Below, one piece after another: positions 1 to 11,379 of a DNA stretch of 64,000 nt; the first letter of the stretch is position 1; each line of letters starts with the position of its first letter. Origin of the DNA: Lepas anatifera (taxonomy: Eukaryota; Arthropoda; Thecostraca; Lepadidae); the NCBI GenBank assembly GCA_034440635.1, contig JAOTON010001685.1, positions 2,924,501-2,988,500 of the forward strand, given 5' to 3'. The notes below the pieces were generated by a model. It was not told where the DNA came from, made no database searches, and saw only the letters and a program-made list of their open reading frames with translations. The position numbers and the translations under genes are program-made.

Positions 1-452
1 AAACACTCAACTCAATGTCTGCAGACTCGTTCCTCAACGCATACAGGCGCTTCGTCAATCGCAGAGGACCCGTCAGAAAGCTGTATTGTGACAACGGCAG
101 CAATTTCATAGGCGGAAAGAGCCTACTGGAGTCTGCACTCAGTGAAATGGAGCATGAGCAGATCAGAAGAACTCTCCTAAAGGACAATTGTGACTGGATT
201 GAGTTTCAACGCAACACACCAAAGGCGAGTCACATGGGAGGAGTATGGGAGCGGCAGATACGCTCCGTGAGATCTGCCCTCAACAACATTCTCCAAGAAA
301 ACGGCCAGCAGCTGGACGACGAGTCGCTCCGAACGGTTATGACGGAAGCAGAAAGTGTTGTCAACAGTCGTCCTCTGTCCTGTACTAGTATGAATAGCAC
401 TAACATAGTAGAACCTATCACCCCTAGCCAGCTTCTAACACTAAAGTCCAAA
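1..452 (+). pseudogene. BEL/Pao retrotransposon integrase fragment (partial, broken)
   Basis: The reading frame is open from the window edge. It encodes the C-terminal half of a BEL/Pao-type integrase, the enzyme that inserts retrotransposon cDNA into chromosomes. Counting from the Met at position 15, the second catalytic Asp lies in DNGSNF (D26). The catalytic Glu lies in SHMGGVWERQIRSVR (E79). The family-typical VNSRPL segment and a PSQLLTLKSK motif follow. The first catalytic residue and all gag, protease and RT sequence would lie left of the window. After LTLKSKV the expected continuation is replaced by a T-rich, non-homologous stretch; the same frame runs open to 665 but no longer resembles integrase. 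The Met at 15 is therefore not a real start and the element is a relic. Family assignment rests on motif recognition; placement within BEL/Pao was not tested. Confidence 0.85.
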
Positions 453-984
453 GTTTTTTTTAAAGTTTTTTTTGCGTTCCCTTCCTGGGAACATTTTTGT
501 GTTAGTAGCTTAGTCTCATTCATACAGCGCACTCGCACTATGTACAGAGCGGAAGTTTCCATTTGCCGGCACCCTAACGGGACAGCGGCACCGCACTCGG
601 CGGGCTATAGGCTGTTCCGGTCTCCCCAAGTCGCAGCGCCCGGCACAGGCCGAGCCCTCACATGAGGGCCGCGGGCGGGAGACCAGACCGGTGGATCAGT
701 TTAAGGCCGATCAGGCCCGTGCGCCCACAAACAGGGACGCCGGCTGGCACGGCGTTGATTCCACTGCTGCGGCGCGCACTCCCCAGTGTACCGCTATTTC
801 CTGGGTAGGAGGCAGCCGCGGAAAAGGCTGCCACAGGTCAGCCTTGATCCAGGGGCCTTCCACACCCAAGCGTGGCGCCTTTGGTGTATCCGAGGTGTAT
901 CCGAGCGCCGACGGACTGGTGAGAAGCTTGCGCGTGCGTATCGGTAGTTCCGAGTACGACAGACCAGTGCACAGACTCATTACG
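453..984. other. GC-rich unexplained stretch
   Basis: A T-rich patch at about 450-475 is followed by GC-rich sequence to about 960. Short open frames on both strands have no recognisable domain. I see no tRNA, 5S or snRNA signature. It could be the remaining 3' part of the BEL element, but no LTR was recognised. Confidence 0.3.
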
Positions 985-2184
985 TTAACCTTCGCCCGGG
1001 TGGGGGTCTTTTTAGACCCCCTCGGGTTTTTCCGAAGTGACCAAAAAACGGCGGCGCGCAGCGCCGCCAAAATTGGTCTAGCTGTTCCTTTATCATTTTT
1101 ACATCTTTCCTGAAAATTTTGGCTCAAGGTCATATCAGGTCAGGTCACCAGGCGAGGTGAAGTGACCTCACCTCAAAAAATACTTAGGACCGCATAACTA
1201 AAAGAAGGGTTAATCGATCAAGTTGAAACTCATACCACATATTGGGCCCACCAGGAGCTACAACATTTGTTCCGGGATTTTTTATATTGGTGACCTAAGG
1301 TCATGTGCAGAGCATGACCTCCCCATTGTCAATACATGGGGAAAATCACGAAATGAGCTTTTCTCAGCAAGTATGGATGGAATCAACTTCAAACATCGGT
1401 TGCGACTTGCTCTTAGCCCATTTCTGGAGCTGATGCCAAAAGTTTTGACTTGTGACCTTTAAAAGGTTACCTTAGGTCAAATAAGCATTTTTTGGTGTTT
1501 TTCTCTATAAATTTTGAATAAAATAAGATAGAGCTTTTATTTTGTCACCAAAGTGTTTGCATAGTCACTGGAAGTCAAATGATATACATCATGACTATAC
1601 CAGGTCAAGTTGGGTCAGACCGTTGACCTGGGTCAGGTCAAATTCTTAAATTTGACCTGGCATAGCAATATCATATATCATTCGATTTGTATTGACAAGA
1701 GGATTGCAATGGTGCATAAACTATGGCTGTATCTTGTTTGGTTTGGAAGCTATTGGCGAAAAAGTAAACGCCCTTATGCATGGGTGGCTATGGACATTCC
1801 CAAGAATATGCCCAATATTTAGTGACCTGTAGCTCCCTAGGCTTTGACCTGACATGAAAATGAATGCCTCTGTAATGAAAGCGCATCTCAAGAGCTTTCA
1901 AATGGTGTTAGAAAAATGTTTCTAGCTATCATAGTTTCTGAGATATATGAGGTTTTCTTAGTACACCTCATATTAGCGATTTTGCCCTATTTTGACCTCT
2001 GGTGACCTTGATATTGACCTGACAAGAAAAATGACCGAAGTATTTTTGATATCATTTTCAAGGAGTTTTCGATTGCCGTTTTGCGCTTTTTTCTAGCTCT
2101 CTTAGGTTTTGAGATCGTGGGGGTCTTTTTTAGCCCCCCACCAGGGCGAAGGTGGCTCGTACCCGCCACCGGGGCAAGGGTTAA
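985..2184 (+). mobile_element. TTAA-flanked MITE, copy A (piggyBac-type target site)
   Basis: The element is bounded by TTAA at 985-988 and 2181-2184. The inverted ends read CCTTCGCCCGGGTGG on the left and CCACCGGGGCAAGGG on the right, with a second copy of the end motif (CCACCAGGGCGAAGG) about 30 bp inside the right end. Exact TTAA duplication is the hallmark of piggyBac-type transposition, so that assignment is inferred from the target site. The interior has no transposase. It is dense in AGGTCA/TGACCT hexamers and holds a GC hairpin at 1049-1068. Its 5' half resembles copies at 58565-59412 and, inverted, 56112-56972. Short ORFs inside are shared between copies only because the DNA is. Confidence 0.85.
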
Positions 2185-3215
<1,031 letters not shown>

Positions 3216-3445
3216 CATATTAGATCTGCTATTGCTACTGTTTCAATTTATTTTCTATAACCTCACTATGGATAGAATGATTTTGATATATCTGATCGTT
3301 TAGCATAAATTTAAAGCCGTTAATGATTTCAAATGTAACGTTTCTGATACAAATTTCACCTTTGCAGGTTTTACGGTCATTGGTCGGAGGAGCTAAAATA
3401 AACTGTTGAATGTAGTGCTAATGTTCTCTCTCTGATGGCCAGATC

Positions 3446-4222
3446 ACTGTGCTAGTTTGACTTACTTACAGGGATTGGTTCACCTTGTAGGTCATTTTTT
3501 GTGTAACCTTTTACGTTTTTATTAACTTGGGCCTCAATGGGCCTATATGTATGAGAGACAGCCATACAGCTCGAGTTTTTACCACTATTACTCTTTTTAA
3601 GGACTGTGCGACTGTTGCTATCTAGAATAGTGGATCCAGGGGGCTGTAGCCCCCGAAATCCCAAAATATCATAATTTGACCCCACCAAAAAACATTTGTA
3701 CCTTTTTTCTTAAAAAATAGTTTTTCGCAATTTTCACTCGATGATACTACCTCCTCGATTTATTGTTCACTTACTCGATTTTGACTCCCTTTCCCCCTCT
3801 GAAAGGTGTTCTTTAGATCCACCAATCTTTATCTAGAACTACTTCGAATAGCAATGAACTCAGTCTGGACACGTCGAGGCAAGTTTCACTGGCTTGTGCG
3901 CGTTAACGCCTACGCGAGAAAACACCCTCAGATATGTAATTATCTGACCAGATTCCTCTTTACCTGCAGAATTAATTTTCTCATAGATGCCGAATATGAA
4001 TAGCGTGAATAACCCTTGCCGTGACTAACCAAGGCCAGAACATGGCTAGTGAGGAATCAAAATACGAACAGAAGGGGGACGAACAGGCTGCGACACCAGC
4101 CTAAAGTCCTCCAGCTCCACTGAGTGTTATTTGGTGGGGCAACCAGTATTTTCAATTGGGGGCACCAAACTGCCCCCAAAGCTTCATGGACTGATATTAT
4201 TCTGCCACGCTGTGCATTCATT
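3446..4222 (+). repeat. dispersed 0.77-kb repeat, copy 1
   Basis: This segment recurs in inverted orientation at 16163-16927 with high identity. A 65-codon frame (3806-4003) differs at only three residues between copies. The repeat carries a smaller hAT-like MITE inside it (3628-3829). No terminal inverted repeats of the whole unit were evident. I do not regard the shared short frame as a gene, because flanking non-coding sequence is equally conserved. Confidence 0.85.
3628..3829. mobile_element. hAT-like short MITE inside the dispersed repeat
   Basis: The ends read AGTGGATCCAGGGG on the left and TAGATCCACCA near the right. The 9-bp direct repeat TATCTAGAA sits at 3619-3627 and 3830-3838, consistent with a target duplication. 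It belongs to the CAGTGGCGGATCC-ended group seen at 18200, 19393, 20597 and 34711. The copy at 16163-16927 carries the same insertion, so it predates that duplication. Confidence 0.6.
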
Positions 4223-4695
4223 TATTTATTTCAATGTCAAGGAACTCATCTATTACTATGGCTATTAGTGAGCCCAGGTCGGTAGGAGACAACATAGAAA
4301 TTTACTCCGGGACACATGCATCCACTTATAACAAAAAAATATTAGAAGCTATAAATCGGGCCGATGTCAGGCAACCCCCTCCAACAGCAAGCGCAGACGA
4401 CCGGATATGACGTCACACCCCATAGCATATATCATAGGAAAATTAAATGATGGAATATCCAAATTTTTGCAGAAAGAGTCCCATAATCGAAGATGAAAAT
4501 CATATTTATTGCATTTGTGATAAACTTGATTGCTGTGTATTCTCACAAAGTCGTAAGCGGGCAGTGCCTTTAGGAGCAGCTTGCCGCAAGGTCCAATGGT
4601 GAAGGAATCCCTCTTGAACGTACCTTTAAATAAAGGTATCTTGGATGTCAGGTTCCTACATCCCTCCACTGCATAGATGTTTCCTCAAAGGTCTT
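4223..4695. other. unexplained spacer
   Basis: No gene or structured repeat recognised. A minus-strand frame at 4367-4669 (100 codons) has no recognisable domain and is not called. Confidence 0.3.
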
Positions 4696-4699
4696 TTAA

Positions 4700-5148
4700 A
4701 GGGAATGTGGCACCTTGGTCGAATCCTGGAATTTATTGTAATTAGGCGTACTTTTAGTCAAAAATAATGAAACCACTCATGTTTTCTCTGAAAAAATGTA
4801 CAATAAGCTCAATATTTGATTTTTGAAAATACTCCTCTAGAAAAAGAAATAAATATCAGCCTGTGGATGATGTCACGATCTGGCAACCACTACCATACTT
4901 GAAACGCTTCAAGGGCTTCGATTGGCTGATGCTCATCATGACGTCAGCATATGTCGTCACACCAGTAGCTCACAACAATGGCCGCCGGCGACGGGGGCTG
5001 AGGAGGGCTGGTGTCAGGTAGGTTTTAACTTTTTCTGCGGAAATATCGAGTTCCAAGACAAATGAAATATGTAGTACCGGGTTTTCCGACCTGCTTTGCA
5101 AATTGGCTATCTCAGTTAAAATCACGTTGTGAAGGTGCCACATTCCCT
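4700..5148 (+). mobile_element. TTAA-flanked MITE of a second family (AGGGAATG ends), copy 1
   Basis: TTAA sits at 4696-4699 and 5149-5152. The perfect 17-bp terminal inverted repeat is AGGGAATGTGGCACCTT. The 449-bp interior has no transposase. The copy at 19842-20282 is related in inverted orientation; several interior stretches can be matched by eye. The TTAA target points to piggyBac-type mobilisation, by inference. Confidence 0.88.
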
Positions 5149-5152
5149 TTAA

Positions 5153-5431
5153 ATCTGAGGAGTGAGCCATCGATGCATAGGGGAAGGTGCCCATATAACG
5201 CACACCTAAGGGAAAAAGTTATTTTGCGGCGAACCTACTTGCGTCACGATATAAAAAAATTGAATGCTTATAGATTAGTGAATTGTTAATTGATGTCAAA
5301 GTAGAGCCACATTTTAAATCGTCTAAATTTTCGGTAACAACTAATTTTCCGAAGGTCTACATTTGTGCGTAATAGGGAACTAGTGTCACAATAACGCACA
5401 CCTAACGCACCAAAAAGCGCACATCACATTA
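5153..5431. repeat. AACGCAC-rich repeat fragment
   Basis: It contains GGTGCCCATATAACGCACAC near 5186 and further AACGCAC motifs near 5390-5420. These resemble GTGCGTAATATGGGCAC and related motifs at 13916-14335. Probably fragments of one repeat family, but I could not define its ends. Confidence 0.4.
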
Positions 5432-5951
5432 TTAACCATTGCCCTAGTGAGGGTCTTTTCGATCCCTCGTATATTTTCTACGATAGCTCCGAAACGGTTT
5501 AAGATAGCCTCATGTAACTTCGAATTGCTGTTCAAAGATCGATTCTGCATGTTATCCGGAGAAATTGCATACAGGTTAGGTCATGTCAGGTCACAAAGTC
5601 ACAAAGTGGCACCAACTCTGAGCTCGTTAAACTATCTATTAACGAAAGAGTTTTTAGCCGATGAACATCAAATTCATACCACTAAATACGATGAGAAGTA
5701 CCTGACAACTTGTATTTTTCCGATTTTGGAATGTGTGACCTAGGGTCAGGTCAGGTCAGTGACATTTTGTATGTCAATGGGAAAAACGAATAATTGGCCA
5801 TGCTGACAAGCTCCCGCTCATTTTGGTCAAGAACTTGTGAAACCGATGTTATAATAGGCGATTTTGTATGACCCATATGAACTATTTAGTCAATGACGTC
5901 TGTAAAAGTCTTGTAAGGTCACCTAAGGTCAAGGAGACATATACGTGGTAC
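5432..5951 (+). mobile_element. TTAA-flanked MITE, left part, interrupted by the large hAT-like element
   Basis: It starts with TTAA (5432-5435) followed by CCATTGCCCTAGTGAGGG, then sequence dense in AGGTCA/TGACCT. It stops at the insertion point of the 5952-10768 element. Sequence after that element (10777 to about 10863) again carries TGACCT and AGGTCA and may be its continuation. No right terminus was found, so the copy is truncated or decayed. Confidence 0.6.
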
Positions 5952-6520
5952 CAGGGGCGTAGGAACCGGTTGAAAAGTGGGGGCCAACCCCAAAGGGGGC
6001 CCAGCTCAAGGGGCCCCAGCCCAAGGGGCCCATAATTATGAGCAGTTTTAAAACTGTTCATTTGGTGTCGATAATACACGCATACACACCGGCCTACACT
6101 AGGTATTTCCATACATTATGTGTTATTTACGTCTTTTCCAACAGTTCCCTCGCATCGAATAGCTCTGTGGTGATATTTTTCACTTCGTAGTGGAAGACGG
6201 CCTGTAGACGGCTCTTCACGCCCGTTGATGACCGAGGGACGGCTGCTGCTCGGCTTGTGGTGCGGGTTGCGTGTCCGAATTAGCGCTCTGTGTTGGGAGC
6301 GGTCTGGGCCAGAATTTGATTGGGTCCAGTTTTCGGGGTCCATCTGGGAGCATTCGGATAGTAGGTGCCTTGGCCTTTTCATGAAGCGCTTTCGGTCCAG
6401 GGGTTTGCAGAGGGTATACGCCAAAACTGGACTTTCCCAGACAAGCTGTCGTGCCCGCCCGGGTTTTTCGTTGTATATTGCAGTTGCTGATATTTGCATA
6501 TGCGTTGCAGCGGTCCACCA

Positions 6521-7903
6521 CAGAACAGTGGAGGGCCAGTGGCTCCCCTGGCCCGCCACTCTCCCGTTTCTATGCCTATGCCGCTCAGAAGCCGCCAAGT
6601 CATCATAGAGGCCCCCAGTGCCCAAACCATGGCTCAGGAACCAAATTAGTCAGCTCTGGGGGCCCCAAATCTGCTCATGGGCTAAGGGACCGGCTCATGG
6701 GACCACCTTATTAAGGGACCCCAGATAAGCACAGGGCCCTAAAAGCTCCGAACAGGGCGTTCCAGATTGTCTCAGGAAGCCAGGCTAGCTTAGGGGCCCG
6801 GCTCAGCTCAGGGCCCCCAGGTTGGCTTATATAGGGTCTCAGAACAGCTCAAGGGACCCGTTTAGCCTACGGATCCCAGCTCAATGACCCTAGCAGAGTC
6901 CAAGGGGCTAGACCAGCTGGGAACCCCAGTTCAGCACAGGGGCCACATATTAGCTGTGGGAGACAAGCTCAGCTCAGGGGCCCAGGTCGGCTGATATAGG
7001 GTATCAAACCAGCTCAATGGGCCATTCAAGGTATCGGCCCCCAGCTTAGCTCAGGGACGCTAGAACTCTGCAGGGCTCCAGACCAACTCAGAGGCCTCAT
7101 ATAAGCACAGGGGCCCCAGCTTAGCTTAGGGCTCGAATTATCTGTGGGGCCCAGCACAGCTCAGGGGCCCCCAAGTTGGCTGATATAGGGTCTCAGAACA
7201 GCTCAATGGACCAACTCCAGAACAGTGGAGGGCCAGTGGCCCTGGCCCGCCACTCTCCTGTTTCTATGCCTATGCCGCTCAGAAGCCGCCAAGTTATCAT
7301 AGAGGCCCCCAGTGCCCAAACCATGGCTCAGGAACCAAATTAGTCAGCTCTGGGGGCCCCAAATCTGCTCATGGGCTAAGGGACCGGCTCATGGGACCAC
7401 CTTATTAAGGGACCCCACATAAGCACGGGCCCTAAAAGCTCCGAACAGGGCGTTCCAGATTGTCTCGGAAGGCCAGCTGCTTAGGGGCCCGGCTCAGCTC
7501 AGGCCCCCAGGTTGGCTTATATAGGGTCTCAGAACAGCTCAAGGGACCCGTTTAGCCTACGGATCCCAGCTCAATGACCCTAGCAGAGTCCAGGGGCTAG
7601 ACCAGCTGGGGACCCCAGTTCAGCACAGGGGCCACATATTAGCTGTGGGAGACAAGCTCAGCTCAGGGGCCCAGGTCGGCTGATATAGGGTATCAAACCA
7701 GCTCAATGGGCCATTCAAGGCATCGGCCCCCAGCTTAGCTCAGGGACGCTAGAACTGTGCAGGGGCTCCAGACCAACTCAGAGGCCTCATATAGCACAGG
7801 GGGCCCCAGCTTAGCTTAGGGCTCGATTATCTGTGGGGCCCAGCACAGCTCAGGGCCCCAAGTTGGCTGATATAGGTCTCAGAACAGCTCAATGGACCAA
7901 CTC
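6521..7903. repeat. two tandem copies of a ~690-bp unit
   Basis: 6521-7210 and 7211-7903 are near-identical. Both begin at CAGAACAGTGGAGGGCCAGT and run through the same minisatellite variants in the same order, differing by small indels. The duplication is therefore recent relative to decay of the individual minisatellite units. Confidence 0.9.
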
Positions 7904-8560
7904 AAGCTCATGGCCCCAGCTTAGCTCAGCGGGTCCTATAATTGGGCATGGGGCGCCAGACTAGCTCAGGGCTGCTCAGTTCAGCAGAGGGGCCTCATAT
8001 TAATTTAGAGCCCAAAACTAGCTTTGGCGGCCTAGTTCAGCTCAGGGACCCCAGGTCGGCTGGTGTAGAGCTCAAAAGCTCAAGAGGCCCATTCAAGCTC
8101 ATCGCCCTTAGCTCAGCTCAGCGGACTTAATAACAGCGCAGGTGCCCCAGACCAGCTCAGGGCTGTTCAGTTCATCACAGGGCGCCTGAGATTAGCTAAG
8201 GGCCCAAATTAGTTTAGGGTCTAGATAAGCTCAGGTCCCAAGTCGGCTGATGTACTGTGTCAGAATAGCTCAACGGTTCCAGCTCAGTGACTCTAAAAGT
8301 ATTCAGGGATCCCAGACCATCTCGGGGTCCCCAGTTCAGCACAGCGGGCCCCAGATTAGCTCAGATGACCAGATCAGCTTAGGAGCCCGTTTCAGCTAAG
8401 GGGCCCCAGGTCGGTCTTATAGCGTCTCAGAACAGCTTAAGAAGGCCACTTTAGCTCATGGCCCCCAGCTCAGCTCAGGGGCCGTATAAGTGAGCCCCAG
8501 ATAAGCTCAGGATTCCCAGTTTAGCTCTGAGGCCCTCCTAAGACCAACACTTAGCGGCAC
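6640..8560. repeat. AGCTCAG/GGGGCCCC minisatellite, block 1
   Basis: Degenerate units with the cores AGCTCAGGGGCCCCAG and GACCAGCTCA. The same unit type returns at about 10150-10640 after a different array. The related core CCCCTGAGCTGATC appears in the separate array at 23880-24830. Confidence 0.85.
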
Positions 8561-10025
8561 TCGCGACGCTAATTTTCGGCCCTCCTCGATTAGCTGTCAG
8601 GGCCCCTGGGCCTTATTACCGGGGACTCTTAGACCAAACTGAGGGGGCCCTGAGTATAGCTCGGAGCTCCTAAGACAAATTCTCGGCAGCACCTCTGAGA
8701 CTACCTACCGGACCCCCAGACTTGCTCTCGGTGGCCCCAGACATAGAGTCTCGGGGCATCCAGGTCAGATCTTGGGGTCCCCTAAGACTGACTTTCGTGG
8801 GACCCTGGGACTGACTCCCGATAGCAATCTGAGACTAACACTGGGGCACCCCCTGAGACTAACACTCAGGGGTGTCCCTGAGACTGAGCAATTGGTGCTT
8901 CTGAGACCTACTCTAGGAGGCCCCAGATTAGCCCTCAGGGTCTTAGGCCAACTTGGAGCCCGTGAGACCAAAACTCGGGAGAACTTCTTGTGATTACTCT
9001 CAGAGCCCCAAAATTAGCTCTCGGATGCCCTGACACTGACTTCGGGGAGGGGCCTCTGAGACTAGCTTTTGAGCGCTCCCCGAGGCTGATTCTTGGGGCC
9101 CCTTAGACAAAAACTTGGGGGAAAACCTGAGGCCAATTCTCGAGGGCATCCAAGATCACCTCTCCGCGGCCCTCTGAGACCGTCACTCTGCTGCACAAAT
9201 GAGACTAACTCTCGGACTCCAGATGATCACTCGGGGCCCCTGAAAGTAAATATTGTCTCCTGAGAGAGGCACCCTTGAGACTATGAGGGGCCCCTGAGAC
9301 CAGCACTTGGCGGCACTCATGACACTAATTCTCGGCCCCATATTAGCTTTCGGGGCCCTTGAGAGAAAGCCCCTTAGACCAACACTGGTGGGGTATCTGA
9401 TAATAACTTATCCCGAGATTAGTTCCCAGGGACCCCTGAGACCGACTCCCAGGGGCCCCCTGAGAAAGACTCTCGAGGGACCCCTTAGACCTATTCTCAG
9501 GGGGCGGGGCTTCTGAGGCTGACTCTCGGGGGCCCTGAGACTGACTCTCGGGGCCCCTGAGATCAACTCTTGGGATCCTCTAAGACTGACTCAGGGGCCC
9601 TTGAAACCGACTTCTGGGGGCCCTGAGATGATTTGGCCCTGAGACTAACTCTCGGGCCCCTGAGACTATATGTCGGGCCCCTGAGCTCGACTCTCGGAGG
9701 CTCCCTGAGACCGACTCTTGGGGTCCCCTGAGACTGACTTCCAGGAACCCCTGAAACCGACTTTGGGGTCTGAGACTTAATCTCGGGGGTGGGAGGCTGA
9801 GACCGACTCTCGGACCCTCTGAGACAAACTTTCGGGGGTCCCTTGCGACCAACTCTCAGGGGCCCTGAAACCAACTTCAGGGGCCCCTGAGACCACCTCT
9901 CGGGGGCCCCTAAGACCAACTCTTGGGCCCCTTAATGCTAACTATCGGGGCGGAGGGCCCTGAGACCGACTCGGGGCCCCTATGAACCAATCTTGGGGCC
10001 CCTGAGACTGACTCTGGGGGCCCCT
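8561..10025. repeat. CTCTCGGGGCCCCTGAGAC minisatellite, block 2
   Basis: A distinct array of roughly 22-30-bp units with the core ACTCTCGGGGCCCCTGAGAC, lying between two blocks of the AGCTCAG-type array. Open frames across it are repeat artefacts. About 10030-10150 is a short non-repetitive joint. Confidence 0.85.
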
Positions 10026-10149
10026 GATCAGAGAATCCTTTAGAGTGCTTACGATCGGCCCAAGGGCGGGGAGGGGTCTGCGAACCTTGGACTCCCCTTG
10101 GCTACTCTACTGGTCCCAGTCCATCTAAGGGGGAGGGGAGGTGGGGGGG

Positions 10150-10640
10150 CAGTTCTGCACAGTGGGTCATAGATTAGCTCAGATGACCAGATCAGCTTAG
10201 GAGCCCGGCTCAGCTCGGGGTCCCAAATCGGCTTATGTAGCGTCTCAGAACAGCTCAAGGAGGCCACTTCAAACTCAGCTCAGGGGCCCTATAACTCTGG
10301 GTGAGCCCCAGATAGCTCAGGAGCCCCAGTTTGCACGGGGCATCATATTAGCTTTGGGGGCTCAGCTCAGCTCAGGGCCCCCAGATCGGCTTGTATAGGT
10401 CTTTGACTAGCTCAAGAGGCCCATTCAGGCTGATGGCTCCCAGTTCGCTTAGGGACCATGCAACAGTTCAGAGGGGCATAAACCAGCTCGAGGGACCTTA
10501 GATTATCCCAAGGAGCCCCAGTTAGCTCATAGGACATCAGAGGTTATTCAGGGCCCTGAACAGCTCAGGGGCCCCAGGCCGACTCATAAGACCTTAGATC
10601 AGCTCAGGAGTTCAGGCCAGCTTTATAAGAGGTTTTCGAG
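10150..10640. repeat. AGCTCAG/GGGGCCCC minisatellite, block 3
   Basis: It returns to the unit type of 6640-8560. Part of it (about 10165-10265) resembles 8350-8460 closely, indicating segmental shuffling within the array. Confidence 0.75.
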
Positions 10641-10875
10641 CAAGTATACGGTCCGTTTGGGTTTCTTGTTTTATGTTACAGTTGCTGGTATTTTCATATC
10701 AATACCACTTTTCTGTGGGGGCCCCACAGAAAAGTGGGGCGCCCCTGCCCCCGGTTCCTACGCCTATGCGTGGTACAGCTATCAAGCTGTTGCCTTGTTC
10801 AGATGAATCAACCCATATGCAGCATGATCTACGTAAGTTATCACGTGACCTTCGCCCCAGGTCAAAGCTCTTGAG

Positions 10876-11064
10876 AGTGGATGCGTGGCTCAGTGGTAGA
10901 GCGCCTGCCTTCTGAGCCACAGGTCCCGGGTTCAGGTCCGGGCAGAGCCTCTGAATAAGTTGATCTGATCCCGCAAATCCCTCCCAACAGGGTGAGAGTT
11001 TGCGACTCCGTATAACCCTGGCAGTTGGTGCGTCGTTAAACCCCAACAATTATTATTTATTATT
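10876..11064 (+). mobile_element. tRNA-derived SINE with intact target duplication
   Basis: The head is tRNA-like with a box A-like TGGCTCAGTGG and a box B-like GGTTCAGGTCC, the internal RNA polymerase III promoter. The tail ends GTCGTTAAACCCCAACAATT followed by a TTA-rich simple tail. A perfect 12-bp duplication, AAAGCTCTTGAG, lies at 10864-10875 and 11065-11076. The anticodon region does not fold as a functional tRNA, so this is a SINE rather than a tRNA gene. A tail relative lies at about 60020-60050. Confidence 0.92.
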
Positions 11065-11076
11065 AAAGCTCTTGAG

Positions 11077-11379
11077 CTGAAGTCGGAAAATTATGTGGCA
11101 TTTTATTATTCTAGTGATTATAAGATCAGATACTTATGTATAAAACAATGCACAGTTCGAAAATGGTTTATTGCACAAATCAACCTGTTTTGCTTAACTA
11201 ACTTCAAAATCATCCAGACGTAGGATGAACGAAAACGACTCAGAACGAAAACGAGCAAATGTCCTGCCATGCTGCCCAAATCATCCTGAAGCTACCGAAA
11301 TGCATCACAAATGCATACAAGAAGCATAAAACTGCTCAGAAAAGAAGCAGTTACGCAGAACGGACATGCGTGTGTTGCC
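11077..11379. other. 3' flank of the transposase gene
   Basis: AT-rich sequence without a feature I can define. I looked here and upstream of 13162 for matching inverted ends of a pogo-type element and found none. Confidence 0.3.

Larger units (their letters stand above)
5952..10768. mobile_element. 4.8-kb hAT-like non-autonomous element filled with minisatellite
   Basis: The left end is CAGGGGCGTAGGAACCGG and the right end CCGGTTCCTACGCCTATG, matching as inverted repeats at 16 of 18 positions. The 8-bp sequence CGTGGTAC occurs immediately outside both ends (5944-5951 and 10769-10776). An 8-bp duplication and CAG-type ends are characteristic of the hAT superfamily. No transposase frame exists inside. 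About 4 kb is GC-rich minisatellite. A second copy of the right subterminal sequence lies internally at about 6450-6580, suggesting growth by internal duplication. Confidence 0.88.

Noticed and set aside
1223..1462. Conserved small protein beginning MKLIPH, repeated at 58803 and (as MELISH) 56504
   Set aside because: Similarity reflects shared MITE DNA; non-coding flanks are equally similar and other copies break the frame.
3806..4003. 65-codon protein conserved with 16377-16574
   Set aside because: Part of a dispersed repeat whose non-coding parts are equally conserved.
4975..5010. Start of a host gene (ACAATGGCCGCCGGCG)
   Set aside because: Lies within a TTAA MITE and terminates after a few codons.
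6116..6625. 169-codon and overlapping frames inside the hAT-like element
   Set aside because: No hAT transposase or other domain recognised; multiple overlapping frames on both strands typical of GC-rich repeat DNA.
10876..10948. tRNA gene
   Set aside because: Box A/B-like motifs are present but the anticodon arm is not tRNA-like, and tail plus 12-bp target duplication show it is a SINE.
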